A DNA stretch of 9,060 nt from Porphyromonadaceae bacterium UBA7141 (GTDB taxonomy: Bacteria; Bacteroidota; Bacteroidia; Bacteroidales; Muribaculaceae). The stretch spans positions 1-9,060 of the forward strand of contig DKWX01000028.1 of the NCBI GenBank assembly GCA_002491945.1, given 5' to 3'. The notes beneath the pieces are model-generated. The model searched no databases and was not told the DNA's origin. It was given only the letters and a program-made list of their open reading frames with translations. Positions 1 through 5,830 of this stretch are shown here, one piece after another (the stretch's first letter is position 1; each line of letters starts with the position of its first letter). Both the position numbers and the translations under genes were made by a program.

Positions 1-37
1 CAATCACGTTTTAGAGGAAAGGTACGAATTTTTTTGT

Positions 38-45
38 TAAATTTG
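38..45 (+). promoter_or_regulatory. Possible Bacteroidetes-type -7 box for the first gene
   Basis: TAAATTTG matches the Bacteroidetes -7 consensus TAnnTTTG. It lies about 48 bases before the ATG at 93, which would leave a leader of roughly 40 bases. No good TTTG -33 element sits at the usual 18-21 base distance upstream (the nearest T-rich piece, at 9-12, is too far), so this is a weak call. If it is real, the ATG at 45 cannot be the start codon, because it would lie in the promoter. Confidence 0.4.
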
Positions 46-92
46 TGTTTGGAATTGCATTAAAAGCATATCAGGTAAAAATCTGTTATTGC

Positions 93-566
93 ATGCAGAT
101 GCAATTCACTATAAACAACTTCAAGGCTGCCTCCGCGCAAAGCTGTCGAACGGTAAGCCCACATGTTATTATTTCTGAAAGCATGCGACAATACACCTCC
201 GGATTCATCTCCGATACAGAAATCTATGAACTCGTAAATGCCCCTTCCTCCGATGGATGGGCTGTCAATAAAGAGGGGTTCGACATAAGGAATCCCTCCA
301 AGGGAGTTTATGCTATGCTGCACAGTTCACCGGTGACAATGAATTCCGAGCGTTGCAGACTCTATTATCTTCTTATGCAATCGAAACTGCTTGAAATCAA
401 TAATGCAGTATGCTATCTGATAGAGACGCACAGTGCCATACCTAAGGATGAGGTATGGAAAATAACACTGGATGGCAAGCCTTACTCTCATCGGCGCATA
501 CGTCGGATTTCAGCCCGGGAATTTTGTCGGCAAATTCTTGCAGAGACGGTTATCACAGGCGGATAA
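93..566 (+). CDS. Hypothetical protein, about 157 aa
   Basis: I do not recognise this protein. The frame is open from 45, but the ATG there overlaps a candidate -7 box (38-45), so I prefer the ATG at 93; the one at 99 is equally possible. The product begins MQMQFTINNF. It has no signal peptide, membrane segment or familiar motif. The middle is mixed polar and hydrophobic, with a Leu-rich stretch (YYLLMQSKLLEI) that looks helical, and the C-terminal part is basic (HRRIRR). The reading frame is more AT-rich than the genes that follow, which fits either a fast-evolving lineage-specific gene or transferred DNA. It runs convergently into ispE and their ends overlap by 14 bases (553-566). The competing minus-strand ORF at 60-323 shows no better features. 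A small DNA-binding or regulatory protein is possible but not shown. Confidence 0.6.
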   Translation: MQMQFTINNFKAASAQSCRTVSPHVIISESMRQYTSGFISDTEIYELVNAPSSDGWAVNKEGFDIRNPSKGVYAMLHSSPVTMNSERCRLYYLLMQSKLLEINNAVCYLIETHSAIPKDEVWKITLDGKPYSHRRIRRISAREFCRQILAETVITGG

Positions 567-1491
567 GGGCAGAGTAGGGGGGAGCCGCTGCCGAAAGGGC
601 GGCGCGAGCCGCTTCGCGCTCGGCGAAGATGCCGTAGAGGGCGGCTCCGCTTCCGGTCATCGACGCATAAAGGGCACCCGAGGCATAGAGCGACTCCTTA
701 AGACGCGGCAGTTCGGGATAAAGCGGAAACAGACTCTCCTCAAAATCATTGCGCACACAACCGCGCCACTCCTCTATCGGACGGCGCACCGCATCGCGCA
801 GCGACACCACCGGCCGACGCGGATGCAACCCCGCAAACGCCTCACGAGTGGAAATATGCAGGTCGGGCTTCACAAGAGCCAGCCAATAGTGCTCCTCAAG
901 CAACTGCGTCAGCCCCGGAGAATCCACCTCCGAAAACACCTCCCCGATACCTTCGGCAAACACCGGACGGTTGCGCACAAACACCGGGCAATCGGCACCG
1001 AGTCCCACCGCCAGCGCCTCCAGTTCGTCAGCCGTCAGCAATCCCCCGGAGCGCTCATTAAGCAGACGCAGCGTAAACGTGGCATCCGCACTGCCGCCAC
1101 CCAGACCCGCGCCATCCGGAATCATCTTCACCATTGAAAGAGTAAGAAATCCCAAATCATCGGAGATAGCCCGACCTTGTCGCCTGCGGTACTCCGCCGC
1201 AAAAGCCGAGGCCGCACGCACCACCAGATTCTTCTCCGGAGCGCAGTCGATATGCCGTCCCGAGAATATAAAACGGATTCCGTCCCCATCATGCACCGTA
1301 TCAGAGGCGCTAAGAGGGGCGGCATGGCCATCGGACAGCTCCAGAATATCGCAAAACGGTTCCGGATTATCAGGAGAGCCGTTATATAGCCCGACAGGCA
1401 TAAAGCACGTCTCAAGCAGATGATATCCATCGGCACGGCGGCCGACAACCGACAGGCCGAGATTAATTTTGGCATTAACAAACTGTATCAT
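553..1491 (-). CDS. ispE: 4-diphosphocytidyl-2-C-methyl-D-erythritol kinase (IspE)
   Basis: A cytoplasmic GHMP-family kinase that uses ATP to phosphorylate the 2-hydroxyl of CDP-methylerythritol, the fourth step of the non-mevalonate (MEP) pathway to IPP and DMAPP. All family landmarks are visible in the 312 residues. The substrate motif AKINLGLSVVGRRADGYH is at 7-24, with Lys8 matching the catalytic lysine. The glycine-rich ATP loop IPDGAGLGGGSADA is at 124-137. LGADCPVF at 164-171 carries the expected catalytic Asp167, and the C-terminal GHMP motif SMTGSGAALYGIF is at 277-289. It is somewhat longer than the E. coli enzyme (283 aa). The ATG at 1491 places the substrate motif at the normal distance from the N-terminus. 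It starts 14 bases after the MATE stop codon, with no promoter or terminator between, so it is probably the second gene of that transcript. Its 3' end overlaps the convergent gene at 93-566. Confidence 0.96.
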   Translation of the reverse strand: MIQFVNAKINLGLSVVGRRADGYHLLETCFMPVGLYNGSPDNPEPFCDILELSDGHAAPLSASDTVHDGDGIRFIFSGRHIDCAPEKNLVVRAASAFAAEYRRRQGRAISDDLGFLTLSMVKMIPDGAGLGGGSADATFTLRLLNERSGGLLTADELEALAVGLGADCPVFVRNRPVFAEGIGEVFSEVDSPGLTQLLEEHYWLALVKPDLHISTREAFAGLHPRRPVVSLRDAVRRPIEEWRGCVRNDFEESLFPLYPELPRLKESLYASGALYASMTGSGAALYGIFAEREAARAALSAAAPPYSALIRL

Positions 1492-1505
1492 AGACAGATT
1501 TCAGA

Positions 1506-2864
1506 TTATTGATTTTGAACACCGGATTCCTTAGTCATACGGCGGCGGATCTCGCCGGGAAGTTCTATTATAAGCAACGCCCCACGCAGCAGCAGAAACG
1601 TCAGGAACCCGCACCACAGAATTTCGTTGGGTTTCAGCAGTAACCAATGCTGACCCGAGAGGGAGATGAAGAAAAAAGCCACCATAGCCACCAGTGTGGC
1701 AAGCAATAGCCGCCATGTGGCAGTCATGCCGATATAAATACCGTCGAGGATAAACGCGGCAGCCGAAATCACCGGAATAAGCGCTACCACAGCATGCATC
1801 TCGCCCACATCTGTTACCACCCCCTCCACATCAGTAAGCATAGCGGCCACCGGGGTAAGAAAAAAATAATATATCGAAGAGAAGATCACCACCATTGCCG
1901 CCGACCAGAGCGTCAGTCCACGCAGCAGGCCATGCAGGTTGCGCAGCTGGCATGCGCCGGCAAAACGTCCGGCCAGCGCCTCGCCGCTGAATGCGAATCC
2001 ATCCATAAAATAAGAGAAAAACATAAAAAACTGCATCAGCAGAGCATTCACAGCGAGAGTGCGGTCGCCCAAACGTCCGCCCAGCGAAGTCATGGCGAAA
2101 AGCACCGCCATAATACAGGCCGAGCGCATCATAAGGTCGGAATTGACACGGAAAAACCGATGCATATCCATCTGTCGCCATAGTCCGTGAAGGGGTGCCC
2201 ATAGTCGGCCTCTTCCCAATCGACGCGCAAGCATCAGCGCGATTGCAAGGCCACACCAATTGGCCGCGCACGTGCCCCATGCCACACCATAGAACCCCCA
2301 TCCCGCGCCGAAAACGAGCGAAAAACTCAAAACGATATTAATCACATTGACCGATATCGCCGTAATCATTGGGAACAGCGTATTCTGCCAGCCGATCATC
2401 CATCCGGTCACAGTCATAGTGGCCAGAATGGCAGGAGCGGCCAGGATGCTTATGCGGAAATACTCCCCCCCTAAAGCCGCAGTGGCCGGATCCGGATCCA
2501 TAATCCAGAGCAAAAGCCTCTCCAGCATCGGACTGAGCAGCATAAGCGTCGCCCCGAGCGCCATGGCGAGAATAAACGCCGAAGTGAATACGCGACGGCT
2601 CAGCGCCGGGTCCCGCTGTCCGAAAGCCTCGGCCGTCAGGCCGGTGGTGCCCATACGCAAGAATCCGAACAGCCAGTAAAGCGAATTGACCAGCATCGTG
2701 CCCACCGCGATAGCCGCGAGATATCGTTCGGCACCGAGATGACCGGAGATAAACGTATCGCAGAGTCCGAGGAGCGGCACAGTGATGTTACTCAGAATCG
2801 CCGGGATGGCCAGACGAAGTATCAGACGGTTGATTTTGCCAAGAGAATAAACATGGGTTTGCAC
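1506..2864 (-). CDS. MATE family efflux transporter, DinF-like
   Basis: An inner-membrane multidrug and toxic-compound exporter driven by Na+ or H+. With the GTG start at 2864 the product is 452 aa, the usual MATE length. It begins MQTHVYSLGKINRLILRLAIPAI and then shows alternating hydrophobic segments consistent with 12 membrane helices. The first helix carries LCDTFISGHLG, including Asp36, a residue conserved for cation coupling in this family. FLRMGTTGLTAEAFGQRD (about 68-85) is typical of the DinF branch. The frame stays open upstream to 3125, but that extension would run through the promoter at 2890-2921 and is rich in Arg, Cys and Gly, unlike a MATE N-terminus. The ATG at 2924 also lies upstream of the -7 box. 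GTG is therefore preferred, leaving a leader of about 20 bases. ispE follows after 14 bases, so the two are probably one operon. The substrate cannot be read from the sequence. Confidence 0.93.
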   Translation of the reverse strand: MQTHVYSLGKINRLILRLAIPAILSNITVPLLGLCDTFISGHLGAERYLAAIAVGTMLVNSLYWLFGFLRMGTTGLTAEAFGQRDPALSRRVFTSAFILAMALGATLMLLSPMLERLLLWIMDPDPATAALGGEYFRISILAAPAILATMTVTGWMIGWQNTLFPMITAISVNVINIVLSFSLVFGAGWGFYGVAWGTCAANWCGLAIALMLARRLGRGRLWAPLHGLWRQMDMHRFFRVNSDLMMRSACIMAVLFAMTSLGGRLGDRTLAVNALLMQFFMFFSYFMDGFAFSGEALAGRFAGACQLRNLHGLLRGLTLWSAAMVVIFSSIYYFFLTPVAAMLTDVEGVVTDVGEMHAVVALIPVISAAAFILDGIYIGMTATWRLLLATLVAMVAFFFISLSGQHWLLLKPNEILWCGFLTFLLLRGALLIIELPGEIRRRMTKESGVQNQ

Positions 2865-2889
2865 AGCGACCGAAATTTTATTATCTTTG
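2858..2889 (+). promoter_or_regulatory. Promoter for the DUF3822-rsmD transcript
   Basis: TTTG (2858-2861), a 20-base spacer and TATCTTTG (2882-2889) make a perfect match to the Bacteroidetes housekeeping consensus. Initiation would fall near 2896, giving a leader of about 110 bases before the GTG at 3007. The -33 element abuts the start codon of the MATE gene on the other strand, so this promoter is embedded in the divergent gene's 5' end. Confidence 0.75.
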
Positions 2890-2921
2890 CAAAGATAGGG
2901 AGATTCCCCGTCATGGCCAAG
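2890..2921 (-). promoter_or_regulatory. Promoter for the MATE-ispE operon
   Basis: Read on the minus strand, TATCTTTG (2897-2890) is a perfect TAnnTTTG -7 box. CTTG (2921-2918), one mismatch from TTTG, sits 20 bases upstream as the -33 element. Initiation would fall near 2884, about 20 bases before the GTG at 2864. The -7 box is one half of a 16-base palindrome whose other half serves the opposite strand. Confidence 0.7.
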
Positions 2922-2952
2922 CATAAAGGTAGAAACTTTTAATGCCTGACCG

Positions 2953-2969
2953 GCCGGTGCGACACCGGC
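2953..2969 (+). other. Hairpin in the leader of the DUF3822 gene
   Basis: GCCGGTG, loop CGA, CACCGGC forms a perfect 7-base-pair GC-rich hairpin. It lies about 55 bases into the predicted leader and 37 bases before the GTG start. No T-run follows, so it is not an intrinsic terminator. It may shape or stabilise the leader; no known riboswitch is recognised. Confidence 0.4.
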
Positions 2970-3006
2970 GCCAATCAACAATTCGACCCTTAAAAAGGTA
3001 ATAATA

Positions 3007-3852
3007 GTGGCAGAACCATCATCACCGATAATCCTGACTCCAGCCGACTTTGCCGACACAGGGCAATGGCGGTTGCTGATATACATCACGCATACCGGTA
3101 TGCGCGCCCTGTTGCGCCATGCCACCGACCGAGAGCGTCCGCTTCTTCAGCTGCTCAACGAAGAGTGGGAACCCGCATCGGCCGGCGTGCAGATGTCGAA
3201 GATAGAAAACACCGTATATGCCCATCCCAGTCTGCTTGATGACTACGCCACCGAGGTTGTGGTAGAGACTCCAAGGGTGGCATGGATGCCTGATGTCTTT
3301 ATGGCCGACGGCAGTATCGGTGAAGACAGTGTGTATCATACCGTATTCGCGGCGTCGGAAGGCGATGTGCTGACCGACCGCACCGGCGAGGCCACGGCCT
3401 TGTATGAGTTTCTGCCGGACTTCGATTCCTTCATGGCCCGCACACTCCCCGGGGCGCGTCTGCGCTGCCATCTCGGAGTGCTCGTGGAGCGCTTCCTTGC
3501 CGAAAGCCGTAGCGACGACCCGACACTGCGCATCTACATGGACTTGCGTCAGGGGGAGGCCGATCTGATAGCACTGCGTTCGGGGCGGCTCGTCAGCGCC
3601 AGCGTGCAGCCATGGCACACTGTCGAAGAAGCCGCCTACAGGATATTCCATCTCCTCAACGCCTACTCCACCGACCGCACCGGCGTGAAAGTCAGCGTCA
3701 ACGGCATGGATGCAGCCACGGTAGAGGGAGTGCTCTCACTCACAGCCGGATTCTGTCGCGAAGCCATGCCAATGCAACTTCCCGACGGCGCACGCCGCAG
3801 CGGACTGCCGCTCAGCGCCGCGCTGCTCGTATACAAGAACGACACCATATGA
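3007..3852 (+). CDS. DUF3822 family protein
   Basis: A 281-residue cytoplasmic protein without a signal peptide or membrane helix. I assign it to DUF3822, a Bacteroidetes family of unknown function, from its general character and its place directly before rsmD. The start is GTG at 3007: an in-frame TGA at 2947-2949 limits extension upstream, and the first internal ATG would remove the first 31 residues, including the strand LLIYIT at 23-28. The segment at about 175-217, IYMDLRQGEADLIALRSG followed by RLVSASV and a helix, resembles the phosphate-binding strand-turn-strand of actin-like (ASKHA) proteins such as FtsA and PilM; this is inference. The stop overlaps the rsmD start (ATGA at 3849-3852), implying translational coupling. 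The gene has its own promoter at 2858-2889. No catalytic residues can be named. Confidence 0.8.
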   Translation: MAEPSSPIILTPADFADTGQWRLLIYITHTGMRALLRHATDRERPLLQLLNEEWEPASAGVQMSKIENTVYAHPSLLDDYATEVVVETPRVAWMPDVFMADGSIGEDSVYHTVFAASEGDVLTDRTGEATALYEFLPDFDSFMARTLPGARLRCHLGVLVERFLAESRSDDPTLRIYMDLRQGEADLIALRSGRLVSASVQPWHTVEEAAYRIFHLLNAYSTDRTGVKVSVNGMDAATVEGVLSLTAGFCREAMPMQLPDGARRSGLPLSAALLVYKNDTI

Positions 3853-4469
3853 GAATAATCAGAGGAAAATACGGGCGCCGGCGTTTCGACCCGCCCAAAA
3901 ACATAACCGCCCGCCCGACGACCGACTTCGCCCGCGAGAATATATTCAACGTAATCGAGAATCTCGAGGATATAGAAGGGAAAAGCGTATGCGACCTTTT
4001 CGCCGGTACAGGCGCAGTGGCATTTGAATTCCTTTCGCGCGAGGCCGCCGAAGTCACCGCTGTAGAGCTGGCACAGACTCAAGTGGGATTCATACGCTCT
4101 GTCAAGGAGAAACTCGCCGCCGACAACATGCGTATCATAAAAGGCGACGTATTCCGATTTATCGAAGGCAGTGGCTGCAGCTACGATATAGTATTTGCCG
4201 ACCCCCCCTATAATCATCCTCGATTTGACGAGATACCCGGGATGATACTCGCCTCGCATCTCGTCAAAGAAGGGACCCTTGTGATAGTGGAGCATAACGC
4301 ATCGCGCGACTATTCCGGACTTCCGGGCTTCTTCCAGCGTCGCGAATACGGCAGCGTCAACTTCTCGCTCTTCCGTGTCGGAGGCGCAGCTCCGGCACAC
4401 TCCTTCATTGCAGAAGAGCCGGACTGCGCGGAAGATCAGGATGCTTCCACCCCCGTCTCCGACACATAA
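3849..4469 (+). CDS. rsmD: 16S rRNA (guanine(966)-N(2))-methyltransferase RsmD
   Basis: An SAM-dependent methyltransferase that modifies G966 of 16S rRNA (E. coli numbering) during 30S assembly. The 206 residues begin MRIIRGKYGRRRF, the usual RsmD opening. RPTTDFARENIFN at 22-34 is the family's N-terminal signature. DLFAGTGA (49-56) is the SAM-binding motif I, and DPPY (118-121) is the catalytic N-methyltransferase motif IV. YGSVNFSLF (167-175) is the normal C-terminal strand. Residues 178-206 form an extra acidic, Pro/Ala/Ser-rich tail without recognisable structure, beyond the usual end of the family. The frame is open further upstream inside the DUF3822 gene, but this ATG overlaps that gene's stop and gives the canonical N-terminus. 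It ends in tandem stops, TAA TAG. Confidence 0.95.
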   Translation: MRIIRGKYGRRRFDPPKNITARPTTDFARENIFNVIENLEDIEGKSVCDLFAGTGAVAFEFLSREAAEVTAVELAQTQVGFIRSVKEKLAADNMRIIKGDVFRFIEGSGCSYDIVFADPPYNHPRFDEIPGMILASHLVKEGTLVIVEHNASRDYSGLPGFFQRREYGSVNFSLFRVGGAAPAHSFIAEEPDCAEDQDASTPVSDT

Positions 4470-4502
4470 TAGACCCCGCACTGAAATCCATGAACAAACA
4501 CA

Positions 4503-4583
4503 ATGACACAAACGGAGACCGGAATACCGATTGAAATCAAAACAGAATCTGCCCCCTCCGTCAAACACAGATTAAACCAATGA
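4503..4583 (+). CDS. Possible 26-codon leader ORF coupled to ribBA
   Basis: An ATG at 4503 opens a short frame, MTQTETGIPI then EIKTESAPSVKHRLNQ, whose TGA stop (4581-4583) overlaps the ribBA ATG (4580-4582) as ATGA. The geometry would allow translational coupling or control by leader translation. The peptide has no known motif, and chance is a real alternative in a 110-base gap. There is no TAnnTTTG promoter in the gap, so it would be translated from the message that starts upstream. Confidence 0.25.
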   Translation: MTQTETGIPIEIKTESAPSVKHRLNQ

Positions 4584-5797
4584 CAGACAAAATCAAACTC
4601 GATTCGATTGAAGAGGCGCTTGAGGACTTCCGCGCCGGAAAATTCCTTGTGGTCGTTGACGACGAGGACCGTGAGAATGAGGGCGATCTCATCATAGCCG
4701 CCGAACTCATCACCCCCGAAGACGTCAACTTCATGCTAAAGAACGCACGCGGCGTGCTCTGCGTGCCTCTCACCATATCGGCCTGTGAGCGTCTTGCCCT
4801 GCCGAAACAGGTAGGCGACAATACATCGGTGCTCGGCACACCGTTCACAGTGACTGTCGACAAACTTGAAGGATGCTCTACAGGAGTGTCAATCCAGGAC
4901 CGTGCCAACACCATCCGCCATCTTGCCGACCCTGCGGCCCTCCCCGAGGACTTTGGCCGTCCGGGCCACATCAATCCCCTCTATGCGCAAGACCGCGGAG
5001 TGCTGCAGCGCGCCGGACACACAGAGGCCGCTGTAGATCTGGCCCGCCTGGCAGGGCTGCAGCCCTGCGCCGCGCTTATGGAAATCATGAGCGACGACGG
5101 CTCGATGGCCCGTCTGCCTGAACTGCGCCGCCGTGCCGATGAATGGGGACTTAAACTCATATCCATCCGCGACCTGATAGCCTATCGCCTGCGCAACGAC
5201 AATCTCCTCGAAAAGGGGGAGGAAGTAGACATGCCCACAGCCTACGGCCACTTCAGGCTCATCCCCTTCAGAGAGAAGACCACTGGCCTGGAGCATATCG
5301 CCCTGATTAAGGGAGACCCGACTCAGCCGGAGCCGATGCTGGTGCGTGTGCACAGCTCTTGCATGACGGGCGACATTTTCGGTTCGCGGCGCTGCGAATG
5401 CGGCGAACAGCTCCACAAAGCCATGCAGCTTATCGAAAAAGAGGGGCGTGGAGCCGTAATATATCTCAATCAGGAAGGCCGCGGTATAGGGCTGATGGAT
5501 AAAATCAAGGCCTACAAACTGCAGGAAGGAGGACTCGATACTATCGATGCCAACCTTCACCTTGGCCACAAAGCAGATGAACGCGATTACGGCGTGGGTG
5601 CAGGCATACTCCACTCTCTGGGCATCACCAAGATGCGCCTGATGACCAACAATCCCACCAAACGCATCGGACTCGAAGGCTACGGACTTGAGATTGTGGA
5701 GAATGTGCCGCTCGAAGTGGAACCCAACCCCTTCAACGAGCGCTATATGCACACTAAAAAGATACGCATGGGGCACGATCTCCATAAAGTGGATTGA
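4580..5797 (+). CDS. ribBA: Bifunctional 3,4-dihydroxy-2-butanone-4-phosphate synthase / GTP cyclohydrolase II (RibBA)
   Basis: A cytoplasmic fusion enzyme that makes both precursors of riboflavin. The N-terminal RibB half (about 1-205) converts ribulose 5-phosphate to dihydroxybutanone phosphate, and the C-terminal RibA half (about 210-405) opens GTP. In RibB, the acidic metal and substrate loop DDEDRENEGD is at 27-36, CSTGVSIQDRA at 99-109, RPGHINPLYA at 127-136 and GHTEAAVDL at 146-154, with the expected active-site His147. In RibA, SSCMTGDIFGSRRCECG (259-275) supplies the zinc ligands Cys261, Cys272 and Cys274. NQEGRGIGL (297-305) and TNNPTK (356-361) are also intact. At 405 residues it is the normal full-length fusion with both halves apparently active. 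No FMN riboswitch is recognised in the 110 bases upstream, and no promoter there, so it probably depends on readthrough from the DUF3822-rsmD transcript. Confidence 0.97.
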   Translation: MTDKIKLDSIEEALEDFRAGKFLVVVDDEDRENEGDLIIAAELITPEDVNFMLKNARGVLCVPLTISACERLALPKQVGDNTSVLGTPFTVTVDKLEGCSTGVSIQDRANTIRHLADPAALPEDFGRPGHINPLYAQDRGVLQRAGHTEAAVDLARLAGLQPCAALMEIMSDDGSMARLPELRRRADEWGLKLISIRDLIAYRLRNDNLLEKGEEVDMPTAYGHFRLIPFREKTTGLEHIALIKGDPTQPEPMLVRVHSSCMTGDIFGSRRCECGEQLHKAMQLIEKEGRGAVIYLNQEGRGIGLMDKIKAYKLQEGGLDTIDANLHLGHKADERDYGVGAGILHSLGITKMRLMTNNPTKRIGLEGYGLEIVENVPLEVEPNPFNERYMHTKKIRMGHDLHKVD

Positions 5798-5830
5798 ACA
5801 CTTACTTAACCTAATAACCTATACAGCATC

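Noticed and set aside
60..323. 87-codon minus-strand frame opposite the first gene
   Set aside because: It is shorter than the plus-strand frame and has no promoter or motif. I kept the plus frame, with moderate confidence.
472..1137. 221-codon plus-strand open frame opposite ispE
   Set aside because: The product is Arg/Gln/His-rich, typical of an antisense frame, and ispE on the other strand is certain.
2865..3125. N-terminal extension of the MATE protein, open up to 3125
   Set aside because: It would add 87 residues unlike any MATE N-terminus, run through the -7 and -33 boxes, and overlap the start of the divergent DUF3822 gene. The GTG at 2864 gives the family's normal length.
3612..3848. 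Upstream extension of the rsmD frame inside the DUF3822 gene
   Set aside because: The extra residues are Arg/His/Ser-rich out-of-frame translation. The ATG at 3849 gives the canonical RsmD opening and overlaps the previous stop codon.
4470..4579. FMN riboswitch before ribBA
   Set aside because: The gap is only 110 bases, AC-rich, and lacks the conserved helices and sequence blocks of the RFN element.
4889..5785. 298-codon minus-strand open frame opposite ribBA
   Set aside because: It lies wholly within ribBA, whose motifs are complete, and its product resembles no family.
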